From contig JAKQOW010000017.1 in assembly GCA_029565065.1 (NCBI GenBank), positions 1 to 64,000 of the forward strand: a stretch of 64,000 nucleotides of DNA. Reading direction: 5' to 3'. Origin of the DNA: Acidobacteriota bacterium (GTDB lineage: Bacteria > Acidobacteriota > JAAYUB01). Shown here in pieces: positions 17,146 to 26,534 of this stretch (its first letter is position 1; each line of letters starts with the position of its first letter). The notes beneath the pieces were generated by a model. The model had not been told where the DNA came from. It searched no databases and saw only the letters and a program-made list of their open reading frames with translations. The translations under genes were made by a program, and so were the position numbers.

Positions 17146-20067
17146 GTGACTTCCGATTCCCACCATCGGCGCGCAGACGGTCCTGCCGCGGACCCGAATG
17201 AGGGGCCGGAAACCGTCGTTCTGCCAAGCCGATCCGGAGCCACGCCGCCACACCGCCACGAGGAAGAGCCGCTGTCGCCGCCTGCGCCGAGCGCGGCCGC
17301 GGACACCGGCCGCGCCGCCGCGCTGCCCGAAGCCCCCACCGAGGAAACCGGCTGGCCCGCGCCGGGTTGGGCCCTGTACCGCTGCGAACGCCTCCTCGGC
17401 GTGGGCGGCATGGGCCGCGTGTACCTGGCTTGGGACAACCGGCTGAACCGGCGGGTGGCGGTCAAGTTCCTGTCCGGCGACGATCCCGAATGCGTGCAGC
17501 GCTTCTTCCGCGAGGCGCGGGCCCAGGCCCGCATCGACCATCCCCACGTGGGCAAAGTGTACGAAGTGGGCGAGGTGCACGGCCGGCCCTACATCGCCAT
17601 GCAGTACATCGAGGGCCAGGCCCTGAGCGCGGCCGCCGCGGGAATGTCGCTGGAGCAGAAGGTGCTGATCGTTCGGCAGGCGGCCGAGGCAGTCCACGCC
17701 GCCCACCGGATGGGGCTCATCCACCGGGACATCAAGCCGGCCAACATCATGGTGGAGACGAACGAGGACGGGACGCTGACCCCCTTCGTGGTAGATTTCG
17801 GCCTGGTCCGGGAGATGGGCGGCGAGGCGCTCACCGTGAGCGGAACCTCCTTGGGGACGCCGGCCTACGTGTCGCCGGAACAAGCCCTGGGCCAGGCGGG
17901 GGCGGTGGACCGCCGTGCGGACGTCTACAGCCTGGGCGCTACGCTCTACGCCCTGCTGGCCGGTCATCCCCCGTTCGAAGCGGCCACGCCCGTCGAGGCG
18001 CTCCTGCAGGCCATCAACAAGGAACCCGATTCGCTGCGTGTGCACGCGCCGGCCGTGCCCGTGGACCTCGAGTGCGTGGTCATGAAGTGTCTGGAGAAGG
18101 ATCCCCGCCGGCGCTACGATTCGGCCCGGGCGCTCGCCGACGAACTGGACCGATTCCTCAACGGCGAGCCGATCCAGGCCCGCCCGCCGGGTCTGGTGGA
18201 ACGCATCGGCAAGCGCCTGCGCAAGCACAAGGCCGTAGTGGCCGTGGCGGGAGTCGCCCTGGTGGCGACGGCCGTGCTGCTGGCCCTCTGGTGGCAGGCG
18301 CGCCGCGCCGCCGCCGAGCAGGCGGAGCTAGCCCAGCGGTTCGGCCAGCGGGTGGAGCAGGTGGAAGGGGTGTTGTGGCGAGCCCAGTCGCTGGACATCC
18401 ACGACATCCGACCAGCCAAGGCCATGGTGCGCCGGGCCATGCAGGCCATCGAGCGGGAGATGCACGCGCGGGGCGGGGTGGCCGCCGGCCCGGGCCACTC
18501 GGCGCTGGGGCGCGGTTACCTGGCGCTGCACGACTTCGACCGGGCCCGGGAGCACCTGGAGCGCGCCTGGAACCTGGACCACCGGACACCCGAGGTCGCC
18601 TTCGCCCTGGGGAGCGCCTTGGGACAGATCTTTTTCCGCGAGGAACAGGCGCTCTACAAGATTCAGGGCAAGAAGCAGCGGGAAGCCCGCCGGGATGAAA
18701 TCGTGCGCACCTTGCGCGAGCCGGCCTGCCGCTACCTGCGGGCCGGCGCCGGCTTGAACACCGATTGCCCCGAGTGGCCGGAAGCGCTTCTGGCCTTCTA
18801 CGAAGGCAGGTTGCGGGACGCCCTGGCCAAGGCCGGGAAGGCGTTTCACCGGCTGCCGTGGCTCTACGAGGCGAAGATCCTGGAAGGCCGGATCTGGCGG
18901 GGGGACGGCGCCGGGCACCGGGTCGCCGGGCGCTACACCGAGGCGGAGGCCGCCTACCGCCGCGGAGCGGAAGCGTATGAAGCCGCGATTCGGGTGGCGC
19001 CGAGCGACGCCCAGGTCCGACTCGATCTGGCCAACCTGTGGGCCGACGTCATCTTCATGGGAGTCTGGTACACCGGCCAACCGGATCCCGCCGCCTATCC
19101 CCGGACGCTGGCCGCAGCAGGTGAGGCGCAGCGGATCGATCCAGACCTGCTGGACACGTACACAGTCATCATCGACACCCGATCCAGTTGGATGGAACAC
19201 CTGTTCAACACCGGCCAGCCCGCCGACACCGAGGCGGCGGAAGCGGTCCGGGTGACCGAGGAGGCGCTGCGGCGCCAACCGGACAGCGTCACCTTTCTGG
19301 ACAAGGTGGCCACGGTGTACTGGCAATGCGGCAAACTGGCGATGACCCGGCGGGAGGATCCCCAGCCGCTGTTCCTCAAGGGCATCGCCTCCGTGGACCG
19401 GTTGCTGGCGGTGGATCCGGACAACGTGGTGGCCCTCAACACGCACGGCCTGATCCACATGGACCTGGGCCTCTATCGGAAAAGCCAGGGGGCGGATCCC
19501 ACGGCCAACTTCGAGGCGGCCGCCGGGAGCCTGGAACGGGCGCTGGCGGTCGGCCGGGAAAACGTATCTTCCGGCGTGAACCTGGCCCTAGCCCTTCTGA
19601 GCCTGATGGAGTACCAGATCCAGTTCGGCCAGGGCGATCCGCCGGCGCTCGCTCGCCGGGCTGAAGCGGCCCTGGCGGCCGCCGAGAAAGCGAATCCCAA
19701 CACGCACTGGACCCACCGCACCCGGGCGGGTGTCCACCTGGCGATGGCCCGCTGGCGGGCGACGCGGAGCGAGCCGTTGGCCGCCGAAGTCACCGCGGCG
19801 CGGGCGGCGCTGGCGCGCGCCGGGGCGATCAATCCGAACGACGAGATGATCGGCCTGTACCTGGCCGAGTGCGAGCTCTGCACGCTGTACGATGCGATGG
19901 CCGGCGACCGGGACTGGCGGCCCGCCCTGCGGGCGGCGCGGCGGCAGGCGGCGGCGCTCGCCGCCGGGCCGCTGGCCGACAACGGCCGCCACCTGGCCTG
20001 GAAACTGGACCGGCTGGAGCGGATCGGGCGCGCCGGCGGCCGGCCCGACCCCAAGACCATCATGTGA
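17146..20067 (+). CDS. Membrane Ser/Thr protein kinase with TPR array (PknB-type)
   Basis: A 973-residue Hanks-type kinase. A proline-rich N-terminal stretch (1-75) precedes the kinase domain (about 78-340): glycine loop LGVGGMGRV (84-92), Lys107 in VAVKF, catalytic HRDIKPAN (193-200), DFG at 217-219 and SPEQA at 243-247. One transmembrane helix is at about 363-383, so the C-terminal ~590 residues should lie outside the cytoplasm. That part is helical with TPR-like repeats (for example [28 protein letters not shown] broken into helix pairs). All catalytic residues are present, so it should be active. GTG 17146 is the start, with AGGA upstream. It is divergent from btuB and 55 bp before upp. 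Substrates unknown; this architecture is common in Acidobacteriota and Planctomycetes. Confidence 0.92.
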   Translation: MTSDSHHRRADGPAADPNEGPETVVLPSRSGATPPHRHEEEPLSPPAPSAAADTGRAAALPEAPTEETGWPAPGWALYRCERLLGVGGMGRVYLAWDNRLNRRVAVKFLSGDDPECVQRFFREARAQARIDHPHVGKVYEVGEVHGRPYIAMQYIEGQALSAAAAGMSLEQKVLIVRQAAEAVHAAHRMGLIHRDIKPANIMVETNEDGTLTPFVVDFGLVREMGGEALTVSGTSLGTPAYVSPEQALGQAGAVDRRADVYSLGATLYALLAGHPPFEAATPVEALLQAINKEPDSLRVHAPAVPVDLECVVMKCLEKDPRRRYDSARALADELDRFLNGEPIQARPPGLVERIGKRLRKHKAVVAVAGVALVATAVLLALWWQARRAAAEQAELAQRFGQRVEQVEGVLWRAQSLDIHDIRPAKAMVRRAMQAIEREMHARGGVAAGPGHSALGRGYLALHDFDRAREHLERAWNLDHRTPEVAFALGSALGQIFFREEQALYKIQGKKQREARRDEIVRTLREPACRYLRAGAGLNTDCPEWPEALLAFYEGRLRDALAKAGKAFHRLPWLYEAKILEGRIWRGDGAGHRVAGRYTEAEAAYRRGAEAYEAAIRVAPSDAQVRLDLANLWADVIFMGVWYTGQPDPAAYPRTLAAAGEAQRIDPDLLDTYTVIIDTRSSWMEHLFNTGQPADTEAAEAVRVTEEALRRQPDSVTFLDKVATVYWQCGKLAMTRREDPQPLFLKGIASVDRLLAVDPDNVVALNTHGLIHMDLGLYRKSQGADPTANFEAAAGSLERALAVGRENVSSGVNLALALLSLMEYQIQFGQGDPPALARRAEAALAAAEKANPNTHWTHRTRAGVHLAMARWRATRSEPLAAEVTAARAALARAGAINPNDEMIGLYLAECELCTLYDAMAGDRDWRPALRAARRQAAALAAGPLADNGRHLAWKLDRLERIGRAGGRPDPKTIM

Positions 20068-20122
20068 CGCGCGTCCGCCGCGGCGCCGGGCGCCGCCACC
20101 ATTCGCAACGGGAGGAAACACC

Positions 20123-20749
20123 ATGGGATTCCGGGTTGTCCAACATCCCCTGATCGCTCACAAGCTGGGCCTGCTGCGGGACGTCTCGTGCCCCACGTCC
20201 AAGTTCCGCCGGCTGGCCGAGGAGATCACCAACCTCCTCACCTACGAAGCCACCCGCGACCTGGAGCTGGAACCGATGGAAGTAAGCGGCTGGGCCGGCG
20301 CGGTCCAAGTGCAGCGGCTGTCGGGCAAGAAGGTGGCCGTGGTGCCGATCCTGCGGGCCGGGATCGGCATGCTGCCCGGCGTGCTGGACCTGATCCCGTC
20401 GGCGCGGGTGAACATCATCGGGATCTACCGAAACGAGGAAACGCTGGAGCCGGTGACCTACTACCGGAAGCTCTCCCACGACGTCGACGCCCGCACCGCC
20501 ATCATCGTGGATCCCATGCTGGCCACCGGCAACTCGCTGCGGGCCACCATCGATTACCTGAAGGCCGCCGGCTGCCACCGGATCAAGGTGCTCTGCCTGG
20601 TGGCGGCGCCCGAGGGCGTGGCCAACCTGGAGCGGCACGCGCCGGAGGTGGAAATCTATTCCGCCGCCCTGGACGACCACCTCAACGCGAACGGCTACAT
20701 TCTGCCCGGCCTGGGCGACGCAGGCGACCGGCTGTTCGGCACCAAGTAA
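20123..20749 (+). CDS. upp: Uracil phosphoribosyltransferase
   Basis: A 208-residue uracil phosphoribosyltransferase that makes UMP from uracil and PRPP in pyrimidine salvage. Family features: [11 protein letters not shown], the PRPP-binding motif [11 protein letters not shown] and the uracil-binding C terminus [17 protein letters not shown]. Length matches E. coli Upp (208). ATG 20123 has GGAGG at 20111-20115. It follows the kinase by 55 bp with no terminator seen, so the two may be co-transcribed, but no functional link is implied. Confidence 0.97.
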   Translation: MGFRVVQHPLIAHKLGLLRDVSCPTSKFRRLAEEITNLLTYEATRDLELEPMEVSGWAGAVQVQRLSGKKVAVVPILRAGIGMLPGVLDLIPSARVNIIGIYRNEETLEPVTYYRKLSHDVDARTAIIVDPMLATGNSLRATIDYLKAAGCHRIKVLCLVAAPEGVANLERHAPEVEIYSAALDDHLNANGYILPGLGDAGDRLFGTK

Positions 20750-20806
20750 GCGAGCCGCGGCTGCGCGGGCGGGCCGGCGGCGCGCTGCGGCGGGGACCGC
20801 GCCGGT

Positions 20807-22090
20807 TCACATGGAAGCGTCCTGGACCACCACCCAGCTGTCGCCCCGGCGGTGGAGCACGAGCAGGGTCAGGCCGCTGGAGGTGGCTGTGGCGGTGGCG
20901 ATGGTCCAGCGCGCCAGCACCGATACGGCGTGGATCCGCCCGGGGCGCGCGTCCCCCAGCAACGACACCTCCCGCCCCCGGACCGGCAGAATCTCCAGAA
21001 TCTCAAACGACAAGCGGCCCCGTGCGGCCTCGTCCGGATACGACTGCCGGTAGCGCGCCAGCACCTCGGCCCGGCCGCGGGTGAGCCCCTTGGGCGAGGC
21101 GAAGGCGGCTTCCTCGGCGTAGACCGAGCAGAAGGCCTCGAGGTCGCCCCGGTTCCACGCCTCGGCCTGTCGCTCCAGGAGCTGTGCGACATCGCGGCGG
21201 GCGGCGTCCGCCTCCCGGACCGCGGCCAGGCGATCCCACAGGCCGCAGCCGTAGGTGGCCAGGAACTCCGGATCTTCGGCCAGCGCCGGGTCGGCCAGCA
21301 CCTCATCGGCGGCGGCAAACCGGTGGCCGGTCTCCGTGAGCCATACGAACAGCTCATCCCACTGGGCGGCGCTCACTTCGGTGGCGTGGAGGAGCAGGAT
21401 CTGCGGCGCGGCGCGACCCACCAGCCGGTCGCCCCGCCGCTCCTGGTCGCGGACGGACAGGCGCAGCGAGGACTGGTAGTCCTCCGCGAGGCGGTTCATG
21501 GCCGCGGCGTCGCCGGCGCGGCGGGCGGTCACCCACGGCTCCTCGAAGGCATAGTCCTGGGTGTCCAGCGTCACCGGCAGGTTGCGCTGTCCCGTCTCGG
21601 CCAGGTAGCGGCGTACCGCGGCCCAATCGGCGGCGGTGTTCCCCTCGCGGAGCATCGGGTAACGGAAGAAGCGCGGCGTCCGCCCCCGCGGCGCCAGCCG
21701 CTCCGCCAGCCGCACTCGGCACGCTTCGGCGTCGGCGACAAACGCCGCGGCGCCGACGCGGGTCAGGTCCGGATGGGTGGCGGTGTGGTTGCCCAGCTCG
21801 TGGCCGGCCGCCAGCCACGCGTCGAGCAGGGCCAGATCGTCGGGGCCCTGGACGTTGCGCCAGGTGACCATCCCCACGGCGGTGACGCCGTGCCGGGCCA
21901 GCGCGGCCAGCAGCGCCTCGGTGATCCGCCGCCGCTCGGCCGGATCGGGGTGGAGCCGCGCCGAAGTCAAGGGCAGGTCATCCACGGTGACCAGCAGCGG
22001 CCGGCGCCCGTCCGCCGGTTGCGCCGGCGCCCCGGTTCCGGCGAGGACGCACACGGTGAAGGCGAAGCAGAGACTTCTGGCAATGGACAT
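20807..22090 (-). CDS. Exported polysaccharide deacetylase with C-terminal SnoaL-like domain
   Basis: A 427-residue protein with a signal peptide (MSIARSLCFAFTVCVLAGTGAPAQ, cleavage near 24 residues). It is followed by a NodB/CE4-type deacetylase domain: VTVDDLPL (metal-binding aspartates), GHELGNHTATHPDLT (H-x3-H metal pair) and RYPMLREGNT. The last ~130 residues (QLLERQAEAWNRGDLEAFCSVYAEEAAFASPKGLTRGR) match the SnoaL/DUF4440 NTF2-like fold. CE4 enzymes remove acetyl groups from peptidoglycan or other glycans; the fused NTF2-like domain is of unknown use. Start ATG 22090 with GAGG upstream. It lies downstream of the DUF1365-CFA gene (113-bp gap), possibly in the same unit. Confidence 0.83.
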   Translation of the reverse strand: MSIARSLCFAFTVCVLAGTGAPAQPADGRRPLLVTVDDLPLTSARLHPDPAERRRITEALLAALARHGVTAVGMVTWRNVQGPDDLALLDAWLAAGHELGNHTATHPDLTRVGAAAFVADAEACRVRLAERLAPRGRTPRFFRYPMLREGNTAADWAAVRRYLAETGQRNLPVTLDTQDYAFEEPWVTARRAGDAAAMNRLAEDYQSSLRLSVRDQERRGDRLVGRAAPQILLLHATEVSAAQWDELFVWLTETGHRFAAADEVLADPALAEDPEFLATYGCGLWDRLAAVREADAARRDVAQLLERQAEAWNRGDLEAFCSVYAEEAAFASPKGLTRGRAEVLARYRQSYPDEAARGRLSFEILEILPVRGREVSLLGDARPGRIHAVSVLARWTIATATATSSGLTLLVLHRRGDSWVVVQDASM

Positions 22091-22203
22091 GGCGACCTCG
22101 AAATGGTGTTTTCGACTGTCGAGTCGGCGATCAGGATCCCGGACGCCCCACCCTCGCGCCGCGGCTTCAGTGCGGATCGCTTCAGGCGCACCCGGAACGG
22201 TGC

Positions 22204-24207
22204 TCATCGGCAGCGCAACTTTTCCCAGGGAGCCTGCGGGACGCCGGGTCGGGCCAGGACCAGCTGCAGATCGTTCAGGTAGCGCTCGGCGAACGCCCCC
22301 TCGCAGTAGGAGAAATAATACACCCACTTCCGGATGAACGCATCATCGAAGCCCAGCGCCCGTACCGCCGGGGTATTGGCCAGGAAGCGCCGCCGCCACT
22401 CCGCCAGGGTCGGGGCGTAGTGGACGCCGATGTTCTCCAGATCCTGGACTACCAGCTCCGAGTGATCCTTCATCGCCCGGCTCAGCGCGTCCAGCGACGG
22501 CAGCATCCCGCCCGGGAAGATGTGCTTCTGGATCCAGTCGGGTTGGCGGCGGTAGGCGTCGTAGCGCTGGTCGGGGATGGTGATCACCTGGACCACCGCC
22601 CAGCCGCCCGGTTTCAGGAGTTCGTCGACGCGGGCGAAAAAGGTGCCGAGGTAGCGATGGCCCACCGCTTCGAGCATCTCGATGGATACGATTCGGTCGA
22701 AGCGGCCCGGCACGTGGCGGTAATCGCACAGCTCCACCGCCACGCGCTCCGCCAGCCCCGCAGCGCGGACGCGCTCCCGCGCCAGCGCCAGCTGCTCCTC
22801 GCTCAGGGTGATGGTGGTCACCCGGCAGCCCGTCTCGCGGGCCGCGGCGATGGCGAACGCCCCCCAGCCGGAGCCGATCTCCAGGAGGTGGTCGCCGGGA
22901 CCGGGGGCGGCCTTCGCGAGCAGCCGCGCGATCTTGCGGCGCTGGGCCTCCTCCAGACTGAGATCGGGCGCGTCGAACAGGGCGCACGAGTACATCATCG
23001 CCTCGTCGAGGAAGAGTCGGTACATCGCGTTGCTCAGGTCGTAGTGGTCGCGGATGTTCGCCCGGCTGCCGAGCAGCGTGTTGCGCCGCCGGCCGTGGCG
23101 CAGCCGGTTGGCGACGCGGCTGACAGCGGCGGTGGCCAGGTTGCCGGAGGCGAGCGCCGCGCGGTTGCGGATGAACAGCCGGACGGCGCCGGTCAGGTCG
23201 GCGCAGTCCCAGTCGCCGTCGGCGTACGATTCGCCGAAGCCGATGTCGCCGCCCCAGACCAGGCGCGGGAACAGCCGCCAGTTGCGGAGTTCCAGCCGCA
23301 CCGGCGCCGGCGCGGCGGGATCGCCGAACGACTGCTCGGCGCCGGCGGGCGGCGCCACCTCCAGCCGGCCGTGGGCCAGCCGCCGGAGCAGGCCGTAGAC
23401 CAGCCGCCGGCAGATCCGTTCGTGCCAGGTCGGGGGCCGGCGGCCGATGGTCATGGGGCAGGCGGGATCGGGGCGGGCGTGCACGGGGAGCTGCCGCTGG
23501 AAGTAGAGTCGGGCGGCCTGCCAGGTGATGCGCGGGATGCTCAGGGCCGCAGCCAGAGGTTGGCGGGCCACCGTGCGAGCCAGGACGCCGGAGGTGAGAG
23601 GCTGGGGGGCGCCGTGGAGTCGGGCGGTCATGATCCGCTCGCCGTCGCGCTCCAGGTGGATGCGGATGTCCAGCGGCCCGGCGGGATCGGTGAATTCGAA
23701 GGCATACGTCCCCCGCTGGTCGTTGAAGGGCGAGACGTGGAACGCCTTGTCGGCGCAGTAACGGAGCGGCCACTCGCCGGGCGGCCCCGCGGGCCGGTTC
23801 AGGATGTACACGTGGCGCTCGCCGAAGGTGTTGTTCACCTCGGCCACCACCAAGGCCACGGCGCCGTCGGGGCAGTGGCAGAAATAAAAGCTCACCGGGT
23901 TGAAGACGTAGTGCCAGTAGCGGGCCGCGGTCACAAGCTCGATCCGGCCGAAGGGGCCGTCGTGCCCGTGCCGGTGGAGCAGCGTCAGGAGCTTGTCGCG
24001 GATGGGTTCGCGGCCTGCGGTCAGGTAGTCCCGGTCGTGGATGGCCACCGGGCGGATCCGGTTGTAGCCGAACGCGGCGATCCGGCGGTCCAGTTCGGGC
24101 AGTTCGTCGAGGTCGAAGGCGTACCAGTAGAGGGGATAGCGGAACACGTGCCGCACCGGCCGCAGCCGAGCGTGGCTCACTTCGCCCACGTAGATGCGTG
24201 AGTTCAT
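22204..24207 (-). CDS. DUF1365-cyclopropane fatty-acyl-phospholipid synthase fusion
   Basis: A 667-residue fusion of two proteins usually encoded by adjacent genes. Residues 1-~245 are DUF1365 (MNSRIYVGEVSHARLRPVRH, VFNPVSFYFCH, EVNNTFGERHVY). Residues ~270-667 are an SAM-dependent cyclopropane synthase: EIGSGWGAFA (SAM site), DHYDLSNAMYRLFLDEAMMYSCALF, SIEMLEAVGHRYLGTFF and YFSYCEGAFAERYLNDLQLVL. The frame is unbroken across the junction; an internal ATG at 23454 has no ribosome site. The start overlaps the stop of the FAD oxidoreductase gene by 4 bp, so translation is probably coupled. Such clusters are known in Proteobacteria, where they modify membrane unsaturated lipids and respond to singlet oxygen; the product here is unknown. 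Confidence 0.9.
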   Translation of the reverse strand: MNSRIYVGEVSHARLRPVRHVFRYPLYWYAFDLDELPELDRRIAAFGYNRIRPVAIHDRDYLTAGREPIRDKLLTLLHRHGHDGPFGRIELVTAARYWHYVFNPVSFYFCHCPDGAVALVVAEVNNTFGERHVYILNRPAGPPGEWPLRYCADKAFHVSPFNDQRGTYAFEFTDPAGPLDIRIHLERDGERIMTARLHGAPQPLTSGVLARTVARQPLAAALSIPRITWQAARLYFQRQLPVHARPDPACPMTIGRRPPTWHERICRRLVYGLLRRLAHGRLEVAPPAGAEQSFGDPAAPAPVRLELRNWRLFPRLVWGGDIGFGESYADGDWDCADLTGAVRLFIRNRAALASGNLATAAVSRVANRLRHGRRRNTLLGSRANIRDHYDLSNAMYRLFLDEAMMYSCALFDAPDLSLEEAQRRKIARLLAKAAPGPGDHLLEIGSGWGAFAIAAARETGCRVTTITLSEEQLALARERVRAAGLAERVAVELCDYRHVPGRFDRIVSIEMLEAVGHRYLGTFFARVDELLKPGGWAVVQVITIPDQRYDAYRRQPDWIQKHIFPGGMLPSLDALSRAMKDHSELVVQDLENIGVHYAPTLAEWRRRFLANTPAVRALGFDDAFIRKWVYYFSYCEGAFAERYLNDLQLVLARPGVPQAPWEKLRCR

Positions 24208-25475
24208 AGCTCGAGCCCGAACCGGCGGCAGACGGCCAGGCCCGACGCCACGGCGTCCTCGTGGAAGCCCCAGCGGTGGTAGCTGCCGCAGAAGTGGGTG
24301 TGGCGCGGACCGCTCAGGACGGGCAGCTCCGCCTGGCTGGCCAGCGCTTCGGTCGTGTACATCGGGTGGGTGTAGAGCATCTCGGCGACCGTGCAGCCGG
24401 GCGCCGGGGGCTGCGGCCGGTTGAGGGACACGCAGTACTCCCGGGCGGCGGCCAGCCCCTGGAGCCGGTTCATGTGGTAGGTCACCGACTGGCGGCTCTC
24501 GCCGTCGGCGCCGGCCGCGCGGGCGTAGTTCCAGGCGGCCCAGGCGCGGCGCAGGGGCGGCAGCGCGGCGGCGTCGGTGTGGAGCACCGTGTGGTTGCGG
24601 TTGTAGCGCCAGGCGCCGAGGAGGCGGGTTTCGTCCGGCGTCGGGTCCTCGAGCAGCGCCAGCGCTTCGTCGGCATGGGTGGCGATGACGGCACGGTGAA
24701 AGCGCCGGCTGGCGCCGTCGGCCAGGCGCACCGTGACGCCGTCGGCGTCGCGGCGCACGCCGGCCACCGCCGTGCCGGGGCGGAGTTCGCCGCGGAAGGC
24801 GGCGGCGAAGGCCTTGACGTAGCTGTGGGAGCCGCCGGCGACGGTCTGCCACTGGGGCCGGTCCCTGAGGGTGAGCAGGCCGTGGTTGCCGAAGAAGCGG
24901 ATGAACGACTCCGCCGGGAACGCCAGCATCTCGCGGGTCGGGGTGGACCAGATGGCCGCACCCATGGGCAGGAGGTAGTCGTCGCGGAAGGCGCGACCGA
25001 GCCCCAGGTCCGCCAGGTAGTCGCCGAGCGTCCGCCCGGCCAGCCGACCCGCGGCGAGGTCATCGCCGGCGCGGCGGCCGAAGCGGCCGATATCGCGGAG
25101 CATGCCCAGGAAGGCGGGCCGCAGCAGGTTGCGCCGCTGGGCGAACAGCCCGTTCAGATCGGTGCCGGCGTAGACCAGGCCGGTGGCGCGGCAGGTGAAG
25201 CTGAAGCTCATCTCGCTGGCGCGGGCGGCCACGCCGAGATCGTCCAGGAGCCGGATGAAGTTCGGATAGGTGCGGGTGTTGAAGACGATGAAGCCGGTGT
25301 CCACCGGCGTGCCGGCGTCGGGTCCGTCGGGGATGACCACGGTGTGAGTGTGTCCGCCCAGGTAGTCGTTTTTCTCGTATACCGTGACCCGGTGTCGCCG
25401 CTGGAGCACGTGGGCGGCGGTCAGCCCGGCCACGCCGCAGCCGATGACGGCGATGTCGAGGGATTGTGTGTCCAT
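24204..25475 (-). CDS. NAD(P)/FAD-dependent oxidoreductase (amine-oxidase family)
   Basis: A 423-residue flavoprotein beginning with the dinucleotide motif IAVIGCGVAGLTAAHVL and VYEKNDYLGGHTHTV, typical of the amine-oxidase/phytoene-desaturase family members found next to DUF1365 and CFA genes. Other matching segments are DTGFIVFNTRTYPNF and GGSHSYVKAF, and the C-terminal FCGSYHRWGFHEDAVASGL closes the FAD fold. Its function in the cluster is probably a redox step on an acyl chain, inferred only from neighbours. ATG 25475 was chosen over longer frames because the Rossmann motif begins about 7 residues in. It heads the unit; a TATAAT on the minus strand lies 76 bp upstream, divergent from the SDR gene. 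Confidence 0.87.
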   Translation of the reverse strand: MDTQSLDIAVIGCGVAGLTAAHVLQRRHRVTVYEKNDYLGGHTHTVVIPDGPDAGTPVDTGFIVFNTRTYPNFIRLLDDLGVAARASEMSFSFTCRATGLVYAGTDLNGLFAQRRNLLRPAFLGMLRDIGRFGRRAGDDLAAGRLAGRTLGDYLADLGLGRAFRDDYLLPMGAAIWSTPTREMLAFPAESFIRFFGNHGLLTLRDRPQWQTVAGGSHSYVKAFAAAFRGELRPGTAVAGVRRDADGVTVRLADGASRRFHRAVIATHADEALALLEDPTPDETRLLGAWRYNRNHTVLHTDAAALPPLRRAWAAWNYARAAGADGESRQSVTYHMNRLQGLAAAREYCVSLNRPQPPAPGCTVAEMLYTHPMYTTEALASQAELPVLSGPRHTHFCGSYHRWGFHEDAVASGLAVCRRFGLEL

Positions 25476-25550
25476 GTGTCGGCCCGTTCCCGTCGCGCGT
25501 GAAGCCGGTGGCGACCGGCGAAGGCGCGGAATGATTGTGAGTGCAAGGTT

Positions 25551-25556
25551 ATTATA
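25551..25556 (-). promoter_or_regulatory. -10 element for the FAD oxidoreductase/CFA unit
   Basis: Minus-strand TATAAT (complement of 25551-25556) sits inside the palindrome GGTTATTATAACC in the divergent gap 25476-25680. The symmetric sequence could also be an operator. Inference. Confidence 0.4.
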
Positions 25557-25680
25557 ACCGCAGATGCGGCCGGCACGCGCGGAGATTCTCCGCCGACTCC
25601 GCCGCCGCCCGGGAGAAAGCGGACCGGGGCACCCGCGCCGCATCCAAGTGGGCAGCGGAACCCAACGCGGAGGGGCCTCG

Positions 25681-26475
25681 ATGATCGCAGCACCCGTGGC
25701 CTGGATCACCGGCGCCAGCTCCGGCATCGGCCGGGAGCTGGCCCGCCGGCTGCACCGTGAGGGATACCGCCTGGCCCTGACCGCCCGGCGCGCCGATGCC
25801 CTGGAAGCATTGAGGGCGGAGCTGGAGGGGCCGGCTGGCGATCGGGTGCTGGCGCTACCGGCCGACGTGACCCGGACGGAGGAACTCGCGGCCGCCTACG
25901 GCGAACTGCGGGCGCGTTGGGGCGTGCCGGACCTGGCGGTGGCCAACGCCGGCGTCCACCAGGGCGGCCGGGGCGCGCAGCTCGACTGGCCCAACTGCCG
26001 GCGTGTGCTGGACACCAACCTGCTCGGCACGGTGCACACCGTCGCATTGACGGCACCAGACATGGCGGCACGGGGCAGCGGTACCGTCGTCGGCATCGCC
26101 TCGCTGGCTGGCTACCGCGGCCTGCCCGGCACGGGCGCATACTGTGCCGGCAAGGCCGGCCTCATCGCGTTTCTGGAGAGCATCCGCTTCGAGCTGGAGC
26201 CGCGGGGTGTCCGGGTGGTCGTGGTCAACCCGGGCTTCGTCCGCACCCCCATGACCGACCAGAACGACTTCCCCATGCCGTTCCTCATCGACGCCCCTGC
26301 CGCAGCCGAGGCCATCTGGCGGGGCCTGCGCCGCGGCCGCCGCGAGATCGCCTTCCCCGTCCCCTTCGCCTGGCTGGTAAAGCTCATGCGCATCATCCCT
26401 TACCCGCTGTACCACGCCGTCGTAGCGGCCGTTGCCGCCCGCCGCGCTGGTACCCGTCAGCCGAACGGCGTATAA
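25681..26475 (+). CDS. Short-chain dehydrogenase/reductase
   Basis: A 264-residue classical SDR. Cofactor motif TGASSGIG (10-17), NAG in VANAGVHQ, active-site YxxxK in GAYCAGKAG, and the segment VVNPGFVRTPMT. The basic residues after the glycine motif (ALTARR) favour NADP(H). A hydrophobic C-terminal part (FAWLVKLMRIIPYPLYHAVVAAVA) suggests membrane association, common in SDRs of lipid metabolism. ATG 25681 has GGAGGGG upstream. It is divergent from the FAD-DUF1365-CFA unit; an SDR is a regular companion of that cluster in other bacteria. Substrate unknown. The stop codon overlaps a TATAAT that may serve the next gene. Confidence 0.88.
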   Translation: MIAAPVAWITGASSGIGRELARRLHREGYRLALTARRADALEALRAELEGPAGDRVLALPADVTRTEELAAAYGELRARWGVPDLAVANAGVHQGGRGAQLDWPNCRRVLDTNLLGTVHTVALTAPDMAARGSGTVVGIASLAGYRGLPGTGAYCAGKAGLIAFLESIRFELEPRGVRVVVVNPGFVRTPMTDQNDFPMPFLIDAPAAAEAIWRGLRRGRREIAFPVPFAWLVKLMRIIPYPLYHAVVAAVAARRAGTRQPNGV

Positions 26476-26476
26476 T
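26471..26476 (+). promoter_or_regulatory. -10 element for the AlgB-like regulator gene
   Basis: TATAAT spans the SDR stop codon and lies 58 bp before the regulator's ATG. No clear -35 was seen. Position-based inference. Confidence 0.35.
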
Positions 26477-26534
26477 GCCGCCCATGCATCGTTCACCGAA
26501 CGGAGGTGAACAGGCCGGCGGAGAATAGAAAAAA

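Noticed and set aside
24208-24852. N-terminal extension of the DUF1365-CFA protein
   Set aside because: Arginine-rich shadow of the FAD oxidoreductase gene; the DUF1365 domain starts at 24207 with a coupled ATGA.
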